A stretch of DNA of 64,000 nucleotides from Eubacterium sp. (GTDB lineage: Bacteria > Bacillota > Clostridia > Peptostreptococcales > Anaerovoracaceae): positions 62,001 through 126,000 of the forward strand of contig JAFWHX010000020.1 of the NCBI GenBank assembly GCA_017533915.1, given 5' to 3'. Numbering within the stretch: the first letter of the stretch is position 1; every line of letters begins with the position of its first letter. The notes below the pieces were generated by a model. It had not been told where the DNA came from, searched no databases, and saw only the letters and a program-made list of their open reading frames with translations. Shown here in pieces: positions 34,367 through 44,987 of this stretch. Made by a program: the position numbers and the translations under genes.

Positions 34367-37200
34367 TGCCGAAGAAAGTTTATGAACTCGCAAAAGAATT
34401 GGGAGTGGCGAGTAAAGAACTGCTAGAGAAAGCCGCCAAGCTGGGGATAGACGCAGCAAATCATATGAGCGTGCTTTCAGACACAGATGTGAAGAGGCTG
34501 TCAGCCAAAGGAGGCACACAAAGGCCTGCCGGAAAAGCTGTTCCGGGACAGGTCTCGGGACGAGTAGGCCCTGTTGGAAGGCCTATCGTAAATGACAGCT
34601 ATTTTGAACACAAGAAAAAGGCTCCGGCAGGGAAGCCGGTAGTTGACGACGATTTCCTCGCGAAGCGCGAAAAGGCGAGAGAAGAAGCAAAAGAAGCAGG
34701 TGAAGTCAAGAAGACTGCACCTACAGCCGAGCATGCTCCGGAAGTGAAGAAGCCGGAAGCAGTCCATGCTCCTGAGAAGCCTGTCGAGACAGTTAAGCCT
34801 GTAGAGGCAAAGCCGGTGAAGCCGCAGAAAGAAGCTGAGATCACTCCCGAAAAAGCTCCTGCGGATCAGAAGATTACGGAAAGTGAAGCTGTAAAGGCTT
34901 CGGCAGATAATAATGCGGGATCTGCAGAAGCAAAGAAAGTCGTAAAAGCAGCTTCAGATCATCAGGAAGTAAAGCCTAAAAAGAAAGAAAAGAAAGAGGA
35001 AACAGTACCTAAAAAGAATCTCGATGCTGAGATCAAGGTACCGAAGGTAAAGATAGTCAGGACTGCAGCTGAAGACGATGAGCAGGCGCAGAAGGCGGGA
35101 AGAAAACCTGAAAGAAAACAGGGACAGAAACCAGTCGGAAGAAAGCCTAAGGGACGTCCAGGACAGAGGCCGCAGCAGGCGGAGGCTGAGGAAGCTCCTA
35201 AGCCGAGCAGCAGGCGCCTTCAGAGGCCGCAGCAGGCTCAGCAGTCATCAGACAGCTCCAGAGACAACAAACACGGCCGCAAGGGAAACGACAAGCGCCA
35301 TGGAAAATACGAGGGCGGATTCGATAAATTCGACAAGATGGAGCGTAAGTCGCTGGAGAGACAGGAAAGAAAGAAATATACAAAGGAAAAGCACGTAGAA
35401 GAGGAAGAAGAAGTGATCCTCCCAGAGGGCACTTTCAGGGTGAACGTGCCTATCACAGTAGCCGGATTCTGCGAACAGGTGGAAGTGTCTATCTCTCAGG
35501 TAATCATGACACTGATGAAGCTCGGTATCATGGCGACGCAGAACCAGAATATAGACGAAGCTACTCTGGAAGTCCTCGCGCAGGAGCTCGGGATCAACGT
35601 AGTCGTCGGTTCAGTAGCTGAGGAGACAGAAGAAGAGATAGCAGAAGAAGCGGCTATCGAAGATTTTGATGATAAAGAAGAAGACCTCGTCGAGAGACCT
35701 CCTGTCATCACGGTCATGGGCCACGTTGACCACGGAAAGACTTCACTTCTCGACGCGATCAGAAAGACGAACGTTACGGCTCAGGAGTCTGGCGGCATCA
35801 CACAGCATATCGGTGCGTCAGAAGTCAGGATCAACGGAAGGAAGATAGTGTTCCTGGATACTCCGGGACATGAAGCCTTCACAGCAATGCGTGCAAGAGG
35901 TGCGCTGATCACAGATATCGCTGTACTGGTAGTAGCTGCAGACGATAGTGTCAAGCCTCAGACCATAGAGTCTATCAGCCACGCTAAAGCTGCAGGTGTT
36001 CCTATCATCGTAGCGATCAACAAAATGGATAAGCCGGGTGCAAATCCTGACAAGGTCAAAAAGGACCTTGCAGATCAGGGAGTGCTCGTTGAAGACTGGG
36101 GCGGAGAAGTCATCAGTGTTCCAGTGTCCGCTAAGACCGGTGATGGGATCAAAGACCTCCTTGAGATGATACTTCTTCAGGCTGACGTACTCGAACTCAA
36201 AGCCAATCCGAACAGGATGGCAAAGGGTACAGTTATCGAGGCAAGACTCGACAAGGCGAGAGGTCCTGTCGCTACACTCCTTGTTGCAAATGGTACGCTT
36301 AGATCAGGCGACAGCATCGTCGCAGGAACATGCTCAGGCCATATCAGAGTTATGACTGATTTTAAGGGCAAGAAGATCAAGAAGGCTGGTCCTGCTACAG
36401 CTGTTGAGATCCTCGGTCTCACTGACGTACCTCAGGCAGGTGACGAATTCAACGCCGTTAAGGACGACAAGAGCGCACGCGACATAGCAGAAGCAAGAGC
36501 CCAGAAGCTCCGTGAGGAAGTGCTCGCCAAGAATGCCAGCACGACTCTTGACAAGCTCTTTACAGAGATGCAGGAAGGCGAAGTCAAGGAGCTTAACGTC
36601 ATCATCAAGGGCGACGTTCAGGGTTCTGTCGGAGCTCTTATATCATCGCTCGAGAAACTCAACGGAGACAGCGTAAAGGTGAACGTGATCCACTCCGGAG
36701 TAGGTACTGTCACAGAATCAGATGTAATGCTTGCACAGACATCGGGATCCATCATCATCGGATTCAACGTTCGCCCGAGTACTGCAGTAACTACAGCAGC
36801 AGAGCGCGACGGCGTAGAGATCAGGCTGTACAGAGTCATCTATGATGTGATCAACGACGTGGAAGCAGCTATGAAGGGCATGCTGGAGCCGGATTACAAG
36901 GAAGAGATCCTGGGTAAGGCAGTCATCAGAGATACGTTCAAGGTGCCTAATGTCGGCGTCGTAGGCGGTGCCTATGTAACCGAAGGCAAGGTGGTCAGGA
37001 ACGCGGAGATCAGGCTGGTAAGAGACGGTATCGTCATTCTCGAAGGAAAGATCTCCTCACTCAAGCGCTTCAAGGACGACGCTAAAGAAGTCGCTCAGGG
37101 CTATGAGTGCGGTATCGGCATCGAGGACTATAACGATATCAAAGAGGGCGATGAGATCGAGTGCTTCCGCATGGTCGAGGTCGCAAGAGAAGAACTATAG
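34366..37200 (+). CDS. infB: Translation initiation factor IF-2
   Basis: GTPase that places initiator tRNA on the 30S subunit. The 944 residues include an N-terminal helical subdomain (K-V-Y-E-L-A-K-E-L), a long Lys/Ala/Pro/Glu-rich disordered region (about 40-340), the IF2_N domain (V-P-I-T-V-A-G-F), and the G domain with G1 G-H-V-D-H-G-K-T (from about 452), G3 D-T-P-G-H and G4 N-K-M-D. Domains II, III and the fMet-tRNA binding C-terminal domain follow. Longer than E. coli IF-2 only in the low-complexity region. Confidence 0.97.
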   Translation: MPKKVYELAKELGVASKELLEKAAKLGIDAANHMSVLSDTDVKRLSAKGGTQRPAGKAVPGQVSGRVGPVGRPIVNDSYFEHKKKAPAGKPVVDDDFLAKREKAREEAKEAGEVKKTAPTAEHAPEVKKPEAVHAPEKPVETVKPVEAKPVKPQKEAEITPEKAPADQKITESEAVKASADNNAGSAEAKKVVKAASDHQEVKPKKKEKKEETVPKKNLDAEIKVPKVKIVRTAAEDDEQAQKAGRKPERKQGQKPVGRKPKGRPGQRPQQAEAEEAPKPSSRRLQRPQQAQQSSDSSRDNKHGRKGNDKRHGKYEGGFDKFDKMERKSLERQERKKYTKEKHVEEEEEVILPEGTFRVNVPITVAGFCEQVEVSISQVIMTLMKLGIMATQNQNIDEATLEVLAQELGINVVVGSVAEETEEEIAEEAAIEDFDDKEEDLVERPPVITVMGHVDHGKTSLLDAIRKTNVTAQESGGITQHIGASEVRINGRKIVFLDTPGHEAFTAMRARGALITDIAVLVVAADDSVKPQTIESISHAKAAGVPIIVAINKMDKPGANPDKVKKDLADQGVLVEDWGGEVISVPVSAKTGDGIKDLLEMILLQADVLELKANPNRMAKGTVIEARLDKARGPVATLLVANGTLRSGDSIVAGTCSGHIRVMTDFKGKKIKKAGPATAVEILGLTDVPQAGDEFNAVKDDKSARDIAEARAQKLREEVLAKNASTTLDKLFTEMQEGEVKELNVIIKGDVQGSVGALISSLEKLNGDSVKVNVIHSGVGTVTESDVMLAQTSGSIIIGFNVRPSTAVTTAAERDGVEIRLYRVIYDVINDVEAAMKGMLEPDYKEEILGKAVIRDTFKVPNVGVVGGAYVTEGKVVRNAEIRLVRDGIVILEGKISSLKRFKDDAKEVAQGYECGIGIEDYNDIKEGDEIECFRMVEVAREEL

Positions 37201-37218
37201 CTATATCGGAGACAACAG

Positions 37219-37596
37219 ATGAGTAAAGGACACAGGACGGAGCGTGTCGGCGAAGAGATCAAAAAGATCATAAGCGAGATGCTCCTGAAGAACATAAAGG
37301 ATCCGCGCCTTGAGGGCAGGATGATAAGCATAACCGCGGTGGATGTTTCACCTGATCTTGGCTATGCTCACGTATTCATCGACGTGCTCACAGGGAACGG
37401 GATGGCAGAAGAAGAGAGAAAAGCTGCCGAGCAGGACGTGCTCGACGGCTTCTCCAGCTGTACAGGCCATATAAGAAAAGAGATAAGTAATAAGCTGCGC
37501 ATACATCACGCGCCTGAGATCTCATTCAGGATAGACAAGTCGATGGAATACGGCAGCCATATTGATGAGAAATTGAGAGAGCTTGGACTGGAGTAA
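37219..37596 (+). CDS. rbfA: Ribosome-binding factor A
   Basis: KH-fold protein that assists late 30S maturation by contacting 16S rRNA. 125 residues with the family blocks R-V-G-E-E-I-K-K-I-I, D-P-R-L, V-D-V-S-P-D-L-G-Y-A-H-V-F and the C-terminal P-E-I-S-F-R-I-D. GGAG lies about 9 nt before the ATG. It directly follows infB, as in most bacteria. Confidence 0.95.
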   Translation: MSKGHRTERVGEEIKKIISEMLLKNIKDPRLEGRMISITAVDVSPDLGYAHVFIDVLTGNGMAEEERKAAEQDVLDGFSSCTGHIRKEISNKLRIHHAPEISFRIDKSMEYGSHIDEKLRELGLE

Positions 37597-37679
37597 ACAC
37601 TCCTGAAAAGCTTGAGAAATCATAGCGGCCAGAGCTTCAGAGCTGCTGGCCGTATAGTTCAGACTGGGTTTTGATAGAT

Positions 37680-38645
37680 ATGAATGACAGCTTTGAGACA
37701 ATTGCAGAGAAACTTCTTGAGGGGGACAGGATCTATCTGTTCCCTCATGAGAATCCCGACGGGGACGCGATCGGGTCGACCGCGGCACTCTGCAGCATGC
37801 TCCGTGACATGGGAAAGGACTGTCTGGTGCTGATAGACGAAAAGCTTCCGGATAATCTTGCTTTCATGGATGATGACATGTTCGTGATACCAGACGGGGA
37901 CATAGAAGCTCCTGACATCTCGGTAGCGGTGGACTGCAGCGAGATCACGAGATTTCCAAAGCTGATGGATATATTCAAAAAGGCGAAGACCACGATCTGC
38001 ATAGATCACCACGTGACCGACAATATGCCTTGTGATTATAACTATATAGATCCGAAGGCAGCGGCGGCGGGTGAGCTCATCTTCCTGCTTATGAAAACGA
38101 TGGATCATAAGCCGACCAAAAGGGAGGCAGAGGCTTTGTTCGCGGCGATCGATACGGACACAGGGAATTTTCTCTATTCCAATACGACAAAGCAGAGCCA
38201 TGAGATAGTCTGCGAGCTCTACGATTCGGGTATAGATGTCCCGTCGGTCGGGATCGAGTTGTATGAGACAGTCGCGCCGGAAAAGAATCGGCTCGAGGTC
38301 ATGGCGCTGTCGCAGATGAGCCTGTTCCATGACGGGAAGATCGCACTCACGGTGATCACACAGCAGATGCTTGAAGAGACAGGCGCCAAAATGAGTGACG
38401 CAGAACTGGTCGTGGCAAAGCTCAGGACTATAAAAGGCGTGGAGATCGCGATAGTCCTTAAGGAACGCGGCCCTGAAAAGATCTTTGCGAGTATGCGGGC
38501 AAAATCTACTGCGAACGTGCGCGATATCGCGACAGCGTTTGGAGGCGGCGGACACATCAAAGCCGCAGGCTGCACTATGTACATGCCGCTCCATGAGGCT
38601 GTTGAACAGATCATAGCTAAAGCTGAAGAAGTACTCGGCGATTGA
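37680..38645 (+). CDS. nrnA: NrnA-type oligoribonuclease / pAp phosphatase (DHH-DHHA1)
   Basis: Degrades short RNA oligomers to nucleotides and can dephosphorylate 3'-phosphoadenosine 5'-phosphate. DHH-family metal motifs are visible: H-E-N-P-D-G-D-A near residue 22, a V-D-C-S segment, and I-D-H-H-V-T-D near 109. The C-terminal DHHA1 domain carries the G-G-G-G-H-I-K-A-A-G block. The ATG at 37680 is chosen over a TTG three codons earlier; the ribosome site is weak (CTGGG). 321 residues, family length. Confidence 0.93.
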   Translation: MNDSFETIAEKLLEGDRIYLFPHENPDGDAIGSTAALCSMLRDMGKDCLVLIDEKLPDNLAFMDDDMFVIPDGDIEAPDISVAVDCSEITRFPKLMDIFKKAKTTICIDHHVTDNMPCDYNYIDPKAAAAGELIFLLMKTMDHKPTKREAEALFAAIDTDTGNFLYSNTTKQSHEIVCELYDSGIDVPSVGIELYETVAPEKNRLEVMALSQMSLFHDGKIALTVITQQMLEETGAKMSDAELVVAKLRTIKGVEIAIVLKERGPEKIFASMRAKSTANVRDIATAFGGGGHIKAAGCTMYMPLHEAVEQIIAKAEEVLGD

Positions 38646-38648
38646 TTT

Positions 38649-39824
38649 ATGACACCTGACGGAATAATAAACATATATAAAGACGAAAACATAACCTCAC
38701 ACGACATCGCGCTCCATGTGCGCCGGCTGCTCGGAGTGAGGCGGGTTGGACATACAGGTACCCTTGATCCTATGGCGACAGGGGTACTTCCTGTTTGTGT
38801 GGGAAGGTCTGCCAGAGTAATGGAGTATCTGGATACAGACCTCAAGAAATACCGCTGCACCATGAAGCTCGGGCGCGCGACTAATACATACGATGTGTGG
38901 GGTGAAGTGCTTGAAGAAGCTTCTGAGGATGCAGTCAGCGGTGTGACAGAAGATGACGTAAGAAGAGCGCTTTCTGTTTTCACAGGAAGGATCAGACAGC
39001 TTCCGCCACTCTATTCAGCTGTGAAAGTAAAAGGAAAGCGGCTGTTTGAATATGCGAGAAAAGGGCGTGAAGTGGAGATACCGGAGCGTGAAGTGTATAT
39101 CACATCTCTGGAAGTCGAAGACATGAGCCTCGGCATAGGGTACGACTCATGGGTCAGATTCAGCTGTGAATGCACCAAGGGGACTTTCATACGATCGATC
39201 TGCCACGACGCCGGAGAGATTCTCGGAGTGCACGCTTCACTGTCGTCACTTTCGAGAACAGCGAGCGGGATATTCACAGAATCGACTGCGGTGACACTGG
39301 ATCAGCTTCGCGGTATGCTTGGATACACCAGAGAAACTGAGCCGAGACGCGGCGGAATGAGCAGAGCAGGGATCGACGCAGGGCCGGAGAGAACGATAGG
39401 CTATGTCGGTGATCGTGATTCTGAAGAAGGGAAGACGGCGGGACAATGTGAAGAGAGCATGAAGGTGCTCAGGCTGCTTCACTCACCAGATGAAGTTCTT
39501 ACTATGTTTGGCGCGGTCACAATGGATCCCGGGGATGCTGTCAGACTGATAAACGGGCTTGAGATCGAGCGCTCAGTATACACAGTACTGGAGGAGCCGA
39601 AATACAAGAACGAAGATTTTTACTTCCCGGTACGTGAAGAATATAAGCGTCTTTATAGAGTATACAGTCCGCTTACGCCGGAAATGACGATACCAGGCCG
39701 TCCTGACGGTGCAGTATGGTATCCGGAGCGAGAGATAAAAGGAGAGCGCGGACTCAGGTTCATCGGTCTCGGGCTGCAGGATCCGGGAAACGGTCATCTC
39801 TGGCCGGAAAAGATATTCATTTAG
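38649..39824 (+). CDS. truB: tRNA pseudouridine-55 synthase TruB with an extended C-terminus
   Basis: Isomerises U55 in the T-loop of tRNAs. The catalytic block H-T-G-T-L-D-P-M-A-T-G-V-L with its Asp is intact near residue 38, as are the K-x-Y-R-C motif, P-P-L-Y-S-A-V-K and K-G-T-F-I-R-S-I. The catalytic domain ends near residue 220. At 391 residues it is roughly 80-90 longer than usual: a Gly/Arg/Glu-rich linker (about 225-265) and then a ~120-residue C-terminal domain with a PUA-like start (G-D-A-V-R-L-I-N-G) but an unusual remainder. Confidence 0.9.
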   Translation: MTPDGIINIYKDENITSHDIALHVRRLLGVRRVGHTGTLDPMATGVLPVCVGRSARVMEYLDTDLKKYRCTMKLGRATNTYDVWGEVLEEASEDAVSGVTEDDVRRALSVFTGRIRQLPPLYSAVKVKGKRLFEYARKGREVEIPEREVYITSLEVEDMSLGIGYDSWVRFSCECTKGTFIRSICHDAGEILGVHASLSSLSRTASGIFTESTAVTLDQLRGMLGYTRETEPRRGGMSRAGIDAGPERTIGYVGDRDSEEGKTAGQCEESMKVLRLLHSPDEVLTMFGAVTMDPGDAVRLINGLEIERSVYTVLEEPKYKNEDFYFPVREEYKRLYRVYSPLTPEMTIPGRPDGAVWYPEREIKGERGLRFIGLGLQDPGNGHLWPEKIFI

Positions 39825-39859
39825 ATATGCTCCGTTCCGGGACATGATACCGGGATTGA

Positions 39860-40819
39860 ATGACAGTAGTGCAGGAGAGAACTGTGGAGATAATCAGAAG
39901 CTTAGATGAGATTCAGAATATTGGAAAGACTGCGGTCGCACTGGGGAACTTCGACGGTGTCCATCTCGGGCATCAGGAGCTGATACGGGAGACTGTCGAG
40001 CAGGCGGGCAGGGATGACGTCAAGTCCGCTGTTTTCACATTCTCTAACCATCCTTCAGGACTAATTCCAGGAGTGAAAGCAGTTAAAAGCATACTGGGCG
40101 ATGACCGAAAGGCTGAGCTGATCGAAGAGATGGGAGTAGATTATCTTTTCGACGTCCCGTTCACCGAAGAGCTCCGCGATATGGAAGCAGAGGACTTTGT
40201 AAAAGAACTTCTCGTTGAGAGAATGAATGTAAAAGATGCCTTCTGCGGATACAATTATCAGTTTGGGGCACGGGCATTCGGCACGGCTGAGATCCTTGAG
40301 ATGTACGGCAGCAAGTATGGCTTTGATGTATTCGAGATGCCGCCGTTTGAGATCGAGGGGCAAGTCGTGAGCTCGTCGCTGATACGTCTTCTCATCGAGA
40401 AAGGCTGTGTCAGCCGCATCAAAACCTTCATGGGCCGTCATTACGAGATCGAGGGTGAGGTCGTGGTCGGAAACAGACTTGGCAAAAAGCTTGGTTTTCC
40501 GACGTCAAACCTAGAGCTCAACGAACAGATGGCTGCACCGCCTAATGGGGTATATACCACATACTGCTTATATAACGGACGCAGATATCCAAGTATCACA
40601 AACGTTGGAATCAAGCCAACCGTTGGTGAGTTTGACAAAAACGTCGAGACGCATATATTTGATTTTGATAAAGAACTTTACGGTAAGCATATTACGGTAG
40701 AGTTCTTGAAAAAGATGCGTGATGAGCAGAAATTCGACAGTCTGGAAGTGCTGTCAGCTCAGATAGTCAGTGACTGCGAGGCGGCAAAGGAATGGTTTTC
40801 CGACGCTAATAAGGAATAA
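39860..40819 (+). CDS. ribF: Bifunctional riboflavin kinase / FAD synthetase
   Basis: Phosphorylates riboflavin to FMN and adenylylates FMN to FAD. The N-terminal nucleotidyltransferase domain has A-L-G-N-F-D-G-V-H-L-G-H and a later V-S-S-S-L-I-R. The C-terminal flavokinase domain begins at G-E-V-V-V-G-N-R-L-G and carries F-P-T-S-N-L. 319 residues, normal. It lies between truB and rpsO as in Bacillus. No FMN riboswitch is seen upstream; expression probably follows the cluster. Confidence 0.95.
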   Translation: MTVVQERTVEIIRSLDEIQNIGKTAVALGNFDGVHLGHQELIRETVEQAGRDDVKSAVFTFSNHPSGLIPGVKAVKSILGDDRKAELIEEMGVDYLFDVPFTEELRDMEAEDFVKELLVERMNVKDAFCGYNYQFGARAFGTAEILEMYGSKYGFDVFEMPPFEIEGQVVSSSLIRLLIEKGCVSRIKTFMGRHYEIEGEVVVGNRLGKKLGFPTSNLELNEQMAAPPNGVYTTYCLYNGRRYPSITNVGIKPTVGEFDKNVETHIFDFDKELYGKHITVEFLKKMRDEQKFDSLEVLSAQIVSDCEAAKEWFSDANKE

Positions 40820-40829
40820 TAAATAGCCC

Positions 40830-40858
40830 TTGCAATTGCGCTGAGTATAGTATATAAT
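40830..40858 (+). promoter_or_regulatory. Promoter of rpsO
   Basis: TTGCAA and a perfect TATAAT with 17-bp spacing. The leader is about 140 nt and contains several short inverted repeats (for example GCAGC/GCTGC just before the ribosome site), compatible with autoregulation by S15; this is inference. Confidence 0.75.
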
Positions 40859-41003
40859 AATTATCTGTCGTGCAGGCTTTTTGCATCGTACGGCGGTAAA
40901 TATTGATTACCTTGTCCTGGTCGGGAGGCACAACGCGCCGGACTCGGATAAGGCGTATGGAAACAGTGCAGCATTAATGATCTTGCTGCGGAAGGAGTAG
41001 AAA

Positions 41004-41270
41004 ATGATAACTAAGGAAAAGAAGACTGCGATCATCCAGGAGTATGCAACTAAAGAAGGCGACACCGGTTCTCCTGAGGTACAGGTAGCGATCCTCACAA
41101 CAAGGATCAACGAGCTCAACGAGCATCTTAAGAGCCACAAGAAGGACTTCCATTCAAGAAGAGGTCTGCTCAAGATGGTAGGTAAGAGAAGAAACCTTCT
41201 GAACTACCTGAAGGAGAAGGACATCGAGAGATACAGAAGTCTTATTCAGAGACTTGGCTTGAGAAAGTAG
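41004..41270 (+). CDS. rpsO: Ribosomal protein S15
   Basis: Primary 16S rRNA-binding protein of the 30S platform. All 88 residues match the family: an opening (M-I-T-K-E-K-K), [14 protein letters not shown], and [17 protein letters not shown] precedes the ATG. It has its own promoter and a terminator between it and pnp. Confidence 0.98.
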   Translation: MITKEKKTAIIQEYATKEGDTGSPEVQVAILTTRINELNEHLKSHKKDFHSRRGLLKMVGKRRNLLNYLKEKDIERYRSLIQRLGLRK

Positions 41271-41282
41271 CAGATAGGATCT

Positions 41283-41315
41283 GGCGGGCACCCTTTACAA
41301 GGCCCCGCCGATTTT
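41283..41315 (+). terminator. Weak terminator after rpsO
   Basis: GGCGGG and CCCGCC arms with a 15-nt interior are followed by GATTTTATTG. A second small hairpin, GGAGCA/TGCTCC, follows at 41326-41340 in the pnp leader. Confidence 0.55.
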
Positions 41316-41471
41316 ATTGTATATTGGAGCACAATGCTCCATTATCAGGCAGCACAGCGGGTATAAAGTACCGTGTGTGCTCCGAATTTTCCGGCAGCGC
41401 TGCAGGCAGCCGAAACGCCTGCACGACGCGCCAAAGAACGATATTTCACAGGAAGGAGTTGTGAAACAGTA

Positions 41472-43580
41472 ATGGCAAGGTATACAGATTACAGAACATT
41501 CAAGACCGCTATAGGCGGAAGACTGCTCCAGCTTGAGATCGGCAAGGTCTGTGAGCAGGCAAACGGACAGGTAATGGTAAAATACGGCGACTCGGTAGTG
41601 AACTGCACAGTATGTGCTTCACCGGAACCGAGACAGGACGCTGACTTTCTGCCGCTGTCATGTGATTATGAAGAGAAGATGTACGCTGTGGGGAAGATCC
41701 CAGGCGGTTTCATCAAAAGAGAAGGAAGACCGAGCGAAAGAGCGATACTGTGCTCGAGACTCATGGACAGGCCTTTAAGACCGCTCTTCCCGAAGGGGTA
41801 TTATCATGATGTAGTCGTGGTCGCAACTGTTATGTCAGTTGACCCTGACTGCGAGACAGACATCATGGCAATGATCGGCTCATCAGTAGCTCTCGCGATC
41901 TCTGATATTCCATGGGACGGACCGACAGGATCAGTAAGAGTAGGGCGTGTGGACGGCGAGTTCGTCATCAACCCGACACTTGCTGAAAGAGAAGAGTCTG
42001 ACATCAACCTCACAGTAGCCGGCACAAAAGAGGCTATCATGATGGTAGAGGCAGGCGCAAAGGAAGTTCCTGAGGAAGTCATGCTCGATGCTATCTTCTA
42101 CGGACATGAGGAGATCAAGAAGATCGTTGAATTCATCGACGAAGTAGTAGCAGAAGTCGGTAAGGAAAAGAGCCAGGAAGAACTTTACAAAGTGCCTGAA
42201 GAAATCGACCAGGCAGTCAGAGATTTTGCTACAGACAAGATGAAGGCAGCAGTCAGGAATTCTGACAAGATGACTCGTCTTGCGAACATGGACGCAGTGG
42301 AAGTAGAGACTCAGGAACACTTTGCTGAAGAGTTCCCTGACAATGAAAAAGACATAGCTGCTGTGCTCTATAACATCACCAAGGAGAGTGTAAGAGCTTC
42401 GATACTGGACGACGGCGTAAGGCCGGATGACAGAAAGCTCGACGAGATCAGGCCTGTATGGTGTGAGACCGGGCTTCTTCCGAGAGTACACGGTTCAGGA
42501 CTGTTCAAGAGAGGGCAGACACAGGTCCTGTCATCAGTAGCTCTTGCTCCGCTTTCTGAGAAGCAGAGGATCGACGGGCTCACTGAGCAGACAGAGAAGA
42601 GATACATCCATCACTACAACTTCCCGGGATACTGCACAGGAGAAGCAAAAGCTCCTAGATCACCAGGAAGAAGAGAGATAGGACATGGAGCGCTTGCAGA
42701 AAGAGCTTTGCTCCCTGTTATCCCGTCGGAAGAGGAATTCCCGTATGCGATCAGAGTCGTCTCTGAGGTGCTCTCATCTAACGGATCATCATCGATGGCG
42801 TCAACATGCGGATCATGCCTTGCGCTCATGGATGCAGGTGTTCCTATCAAGCGTCCGGTAGCTGGGATCGCTATGGGACTCATCGAGAGAGTCGAGGAAG
42901 ACGGCACAAGCAAATTTGCTGTTCTGTCTGATATCCAGGGAATGGAGGACTTCCTCGGCGACATGGACTTCAAAGTCACAGGAACTACGGAAGGCGTCAC
43001 AGCGATGCAGATGGATATCAAAGTCCACGGCCTCTCACGTGACATCCTACAGAAGGCACTCAGACAGGCTCATGAAGGCAGAATGCATATCATGGACATC
43101 ATGCTTGAAGAGATCCCTGAGCCAAGGGCAGAGCTCAGTAAGTGGGCTCCTCGCTGCATAGCGATGAGGATCGATCCTGACAAGGTAAGGATCGTGATCG
43201 GGCCTGGAGGAAAGACCATCAACAAGATCATCGAGGATACAGGTGTAGACATCGACATTTCCGAAGATGATCTCGGACTGATAACGATCTACGCTGTAGA
43301 TATGGACAGCGCAGCAGAAGCCAAGAGGCAGATCGAGCTTATCACAGCTGAAGTAGAAGTCGGAAAGACATATCTCGGTGAAGTAAAGCGCATCATGAAC
43401 TTCGGAGCATTCATCGAAGTGCTTCCAGGCAAAGAAGGCCTGCTCCATATCTCAAAGATGGCCAAGCGCCGCATCGGCAAAGTCGAGGATGTCATGAACA
43501 TCGGCGACAAAGTCGAGGTAAAGGTCTCCGAGATCGACAGCCAGGACAGGATAAACCTGGAAAGGACCCATCTCGACTAA
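41472..43580 (+). CDS. pnp: Polynucleotide phosphorylase
   Basis: 3'-5' phosphorolytic exoribonuclease. The 702 residues comprise two RNase PH domains joined by a helical domain, then KH ([12 protein letters not shown]) and S1 ([16 protein letters not shown]) RNA-binding domains. The second RNase PH core has F-K-R-G-Q-T-Q and the S-N-G-S-S-S-M-A-S block. The ATG at 41472 follows GGAAGGAG by about 13 nt; the frame is open further upstream but lacks a ribosome site. The ~200-nt leader with hairpins is the usual place for autoregulation. Confidence 0.96.
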   Translation: MARYTDYRTFKTAIGGRLLQLEIGKVCEQANGQVMVKYGDSVVNCTVCASPEPRQDADFLPLSCDYEEKMYAVGKIPGGFIKREGRPSERAILCSRLMDRPLRPLFPKGYYHDVVVVATVMSVDPDCETDIMAMIGSSVALAISDIPWDGPTGSVRVGRVDGEFVINPTLAEREESDINLTVAGTKEAIMMVEAGAKEVPEEVMLDAIFYGHEEIKKIVEFIDEVVAEVGKEKSQEELYKVPEEIDQAVRDFATDKMKAAVRNSDKMTRLANMDAVEVETQEHFAEEFPDNEKDIAAVLYNITKESVRASILDDGVRPDDRKLDEIRPVWCETGLLPRVHGSGLFKRGQTQVLSSVALAPLSEKQRIDGLTEQTEKRYIHHYNFPGYCTGEAKAPRSPGRREIGHGALAERALLPVIPSEEEFPYAIRVVSEVLSSNGSSSMASTCGSCLALMDAGVPIKRPVAGIAMGLIERVEEDGTSKFAVLSDIQGMEDFLGDMDFKVTGTTEGVTAMQMDIKVHGLSRDILQKALRQAHEGRMHIMDIMLEEIPEPRAELSKWAPRCIAMRIDPDKVRIVIGPGGKTINKIIEDTGVDIDISEDDLGLITIYAVDMDSAAEAKRQIELITAEVEVGKTYLGEVKRIMNFGAFIEVLPGKEGLLHISKMAKRRIGKVEDVMNIGDKVEVKVSEIDSQDRINLERTHLD

Positions 43581-43600
43581 TGATGAGTGAAAACAGAAAT

Positions 43601-43634
43601 AAAAAGGCAGGGATGTTATCATCCCTGCTTTTTG
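43601..43634 (+). terminator. Rho-independent terminator after pnp
   Basis: AAAAAGGCAGGGAT pairs with ATCCCTGCTTTTT; it closes the rimP-to-pnp cluster. Confidence 0.9.
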
Positions 43635-43712
43635 TATAAATGAAGAATAAATGGAATATGCGGGTCAGTTCATATATAATAAAATCGTAAACAATATTTT
43701 CTGGAGGCAGCC

Positions 43713-44141
43713 ATGTTTTCATATGTATGGCCTATAGCGCTTATAGTGCTGGCCAACACATTTTATCAGATAAGTGCAAAGTCTGTACCGGACAAGATCG
43801 ATCCTCTGGCGTCAGTAACGGTGACATACATTGTCGGAGCTGCAGCGAGCGCAATACTGTACTTCGCACTGAATAAAGACGCAGATCTCCTGCGCGAGTA
43901 CAGCAAGCTCAACTGGGCGCCGTTTGTGATGGGGCTTACTGTCGTTGGTCTGGAGGCAGGTATGATCTATGCGTATAAGGCCGGATGGCCTGTAAATGCC
44001 GCTTCTGTGACTCAGAGCACGATCCTCGCGATAGTACTTGTATTCGTGGGCTATCTGCTGTTCAAAGAGCCGATAACATGGAACAAGATCGCCGGTATAG
44101 CTATATGTCTTGCCGGGCTGGCTTTGATGAACTATAAATGA
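43713..44141 (+). CDS. Small EamA/DMT-type membrane transporter
   Basis: A 142-residue integral membrane protein with four to five hydrophobic helices. It looks like one half of an EamA (drug/metabolite transporter) pair: the end has the typical L-L-F-K-E-P-I-T-W followed by I-A-G-I-A-I-C-L-A-G. It probably works as a dimer, like small multidrug-type exporters. GGAGG precedes the ATG. The substrate cannot be predicted. The stop region is partly repeated 32 bp downstream. Confidence 0.75.
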   Translation: MFSYVWPIALIVLANTFYQISAKSVPDKIDPLASVTVTYIVGAAASAILYFALNKDADLLREYSKLNWAPFVMGLTVVGLEAGMIYAYKAGWPVNAASVTQSTILAIVLVFVGYLLFKEPITWNKIAGIAICLAGLALMNYK

Positions 44142-44149
44142 TAGAAATA

Positions 44150-44210
44150 CGCTGAGCGTAAAAGTATAAATGATCAGAACATACTGGCCGCGGCATACTT
44201 ACGTTCAGCG
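44150..44210. other. Inverted repeat between the EamA-like and hydrolase genes
   Basis: CGCTGAGCGTAA (44150-44161) and TTACGTTCAGCG (44199-44210) can pair with one mismatch across a 37-nt interior. There is no T tract, so this is a possible RNA structure rather than a terminator. Confidence 0.45.
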
Positions 44211-44227
44211 CTGAAAGAGGATTTTAT

Positions 44228-44980
44228 ATGGTATTCCATACGTTTGGAGACAGGGATAACAGTGCTATGCTTCTCATCCACGGCATGCTCACTCCGTGGC
44301 AGATATTCGAGGATGCCGCAGAATATTTCTCACGTGATTATTTTGTCGTGGTCCCGGAACTGGACGCGCATACTGAAGATGAGCCTACTGAGTTTTGCTC
44401 GGTGGAAGAAGAAGCTGAGAAGATCAGAGAATATGCACTTGATAATTTCGGCGGGATGATCGCCGTGCTCTGCGGACTGTCGATGGGAGGAAAGATCGTT
44501 GCAGAAGTTGCAGCGATGCCGGATATAAACGTCGGAGCGCTGGTGCTGGACGGCGCGCCGCTCATAAGCTTTCCGCATCTTCTGGTTTCGTTCCTTGCGA
44601 AGAATTATATCGATATAATCAGAAGATCGAAGGAGAGGGATCCAAAGACTCTGGAGCAATGCAGAAAGACGTTCCTGCCTGAGCGGTATATGGACGACTT
44701 CCTTAAAATTGCAGACAACTTTGACGAACAATCGGTCGGTACGATCATGGGCAGCGTGTTCAGCAAATATGAGTTCCAGGAATTCGATCCTCAGATAAAG
44801 ATCCTGTTCATGCACGGAACGACCGGAAACGAGATGTTCTCACGGAAGGCGGCGGTGAAGATGAAAAAGTTCAACCCGCAGACAGAGATCAGATGCTTTG
44901 ATGGATACGCGCACGCACAGCTCGCCTGCTTTGAGATCGAGAAGTGGACGGCTGAAGTCGCGAGGTTCCTGAAGAAGTGA
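44228..44980 (+). CDS. Alpha/beta-fold hydrolase
   Basis: Soluble alpha/beta hydrolase of 250 residues. An oxyanion region (L-L-I-H-G-M-L-T-P), a nucleophile elbow C-G-L-S-M-G-G, and a C-terminal His (G-Y-A-H-A-Q-L) are visible. The acid is not obvious: the usual H-G-x-x-D strand reads M-H-G-T-T-G-N-E, so Glu may serve. GAGGA precedes the ATG. It is 7 bp upstream of the methyltransferase gene, so the two are co-transcribed. Substrate unknown. Confidence 0.8.
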   Translation: MVFHTFGDRDNSAMLLIHGMLTPWQIFEDAAEYFSRDYFVVVPELDAHTEDEPTEFCSVEEEAEKIREYALDNFGGMIAVLCGLSMGGKIVAEVAAMPDINVGALVLDGAPLISFPHLLVSFLAKNYIDIIRRSKERDPKTLEQCRKTFLPERYMDDFLKIADNFDEQSVGTIMGSVFSKYEFQEFDPQIKILFMHGTTGNEMFSRKAAVKMKKFNPQTEIRCFDGYAHAQLACFEIEKWTAEVARFLKK

Positions 44981-44987
44981 GATAACT

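Noticed and set aside
39825..39860. FMN riboswitch before ribF
   Set aside because: The gap to truB is only 35 bp, too short for the element.
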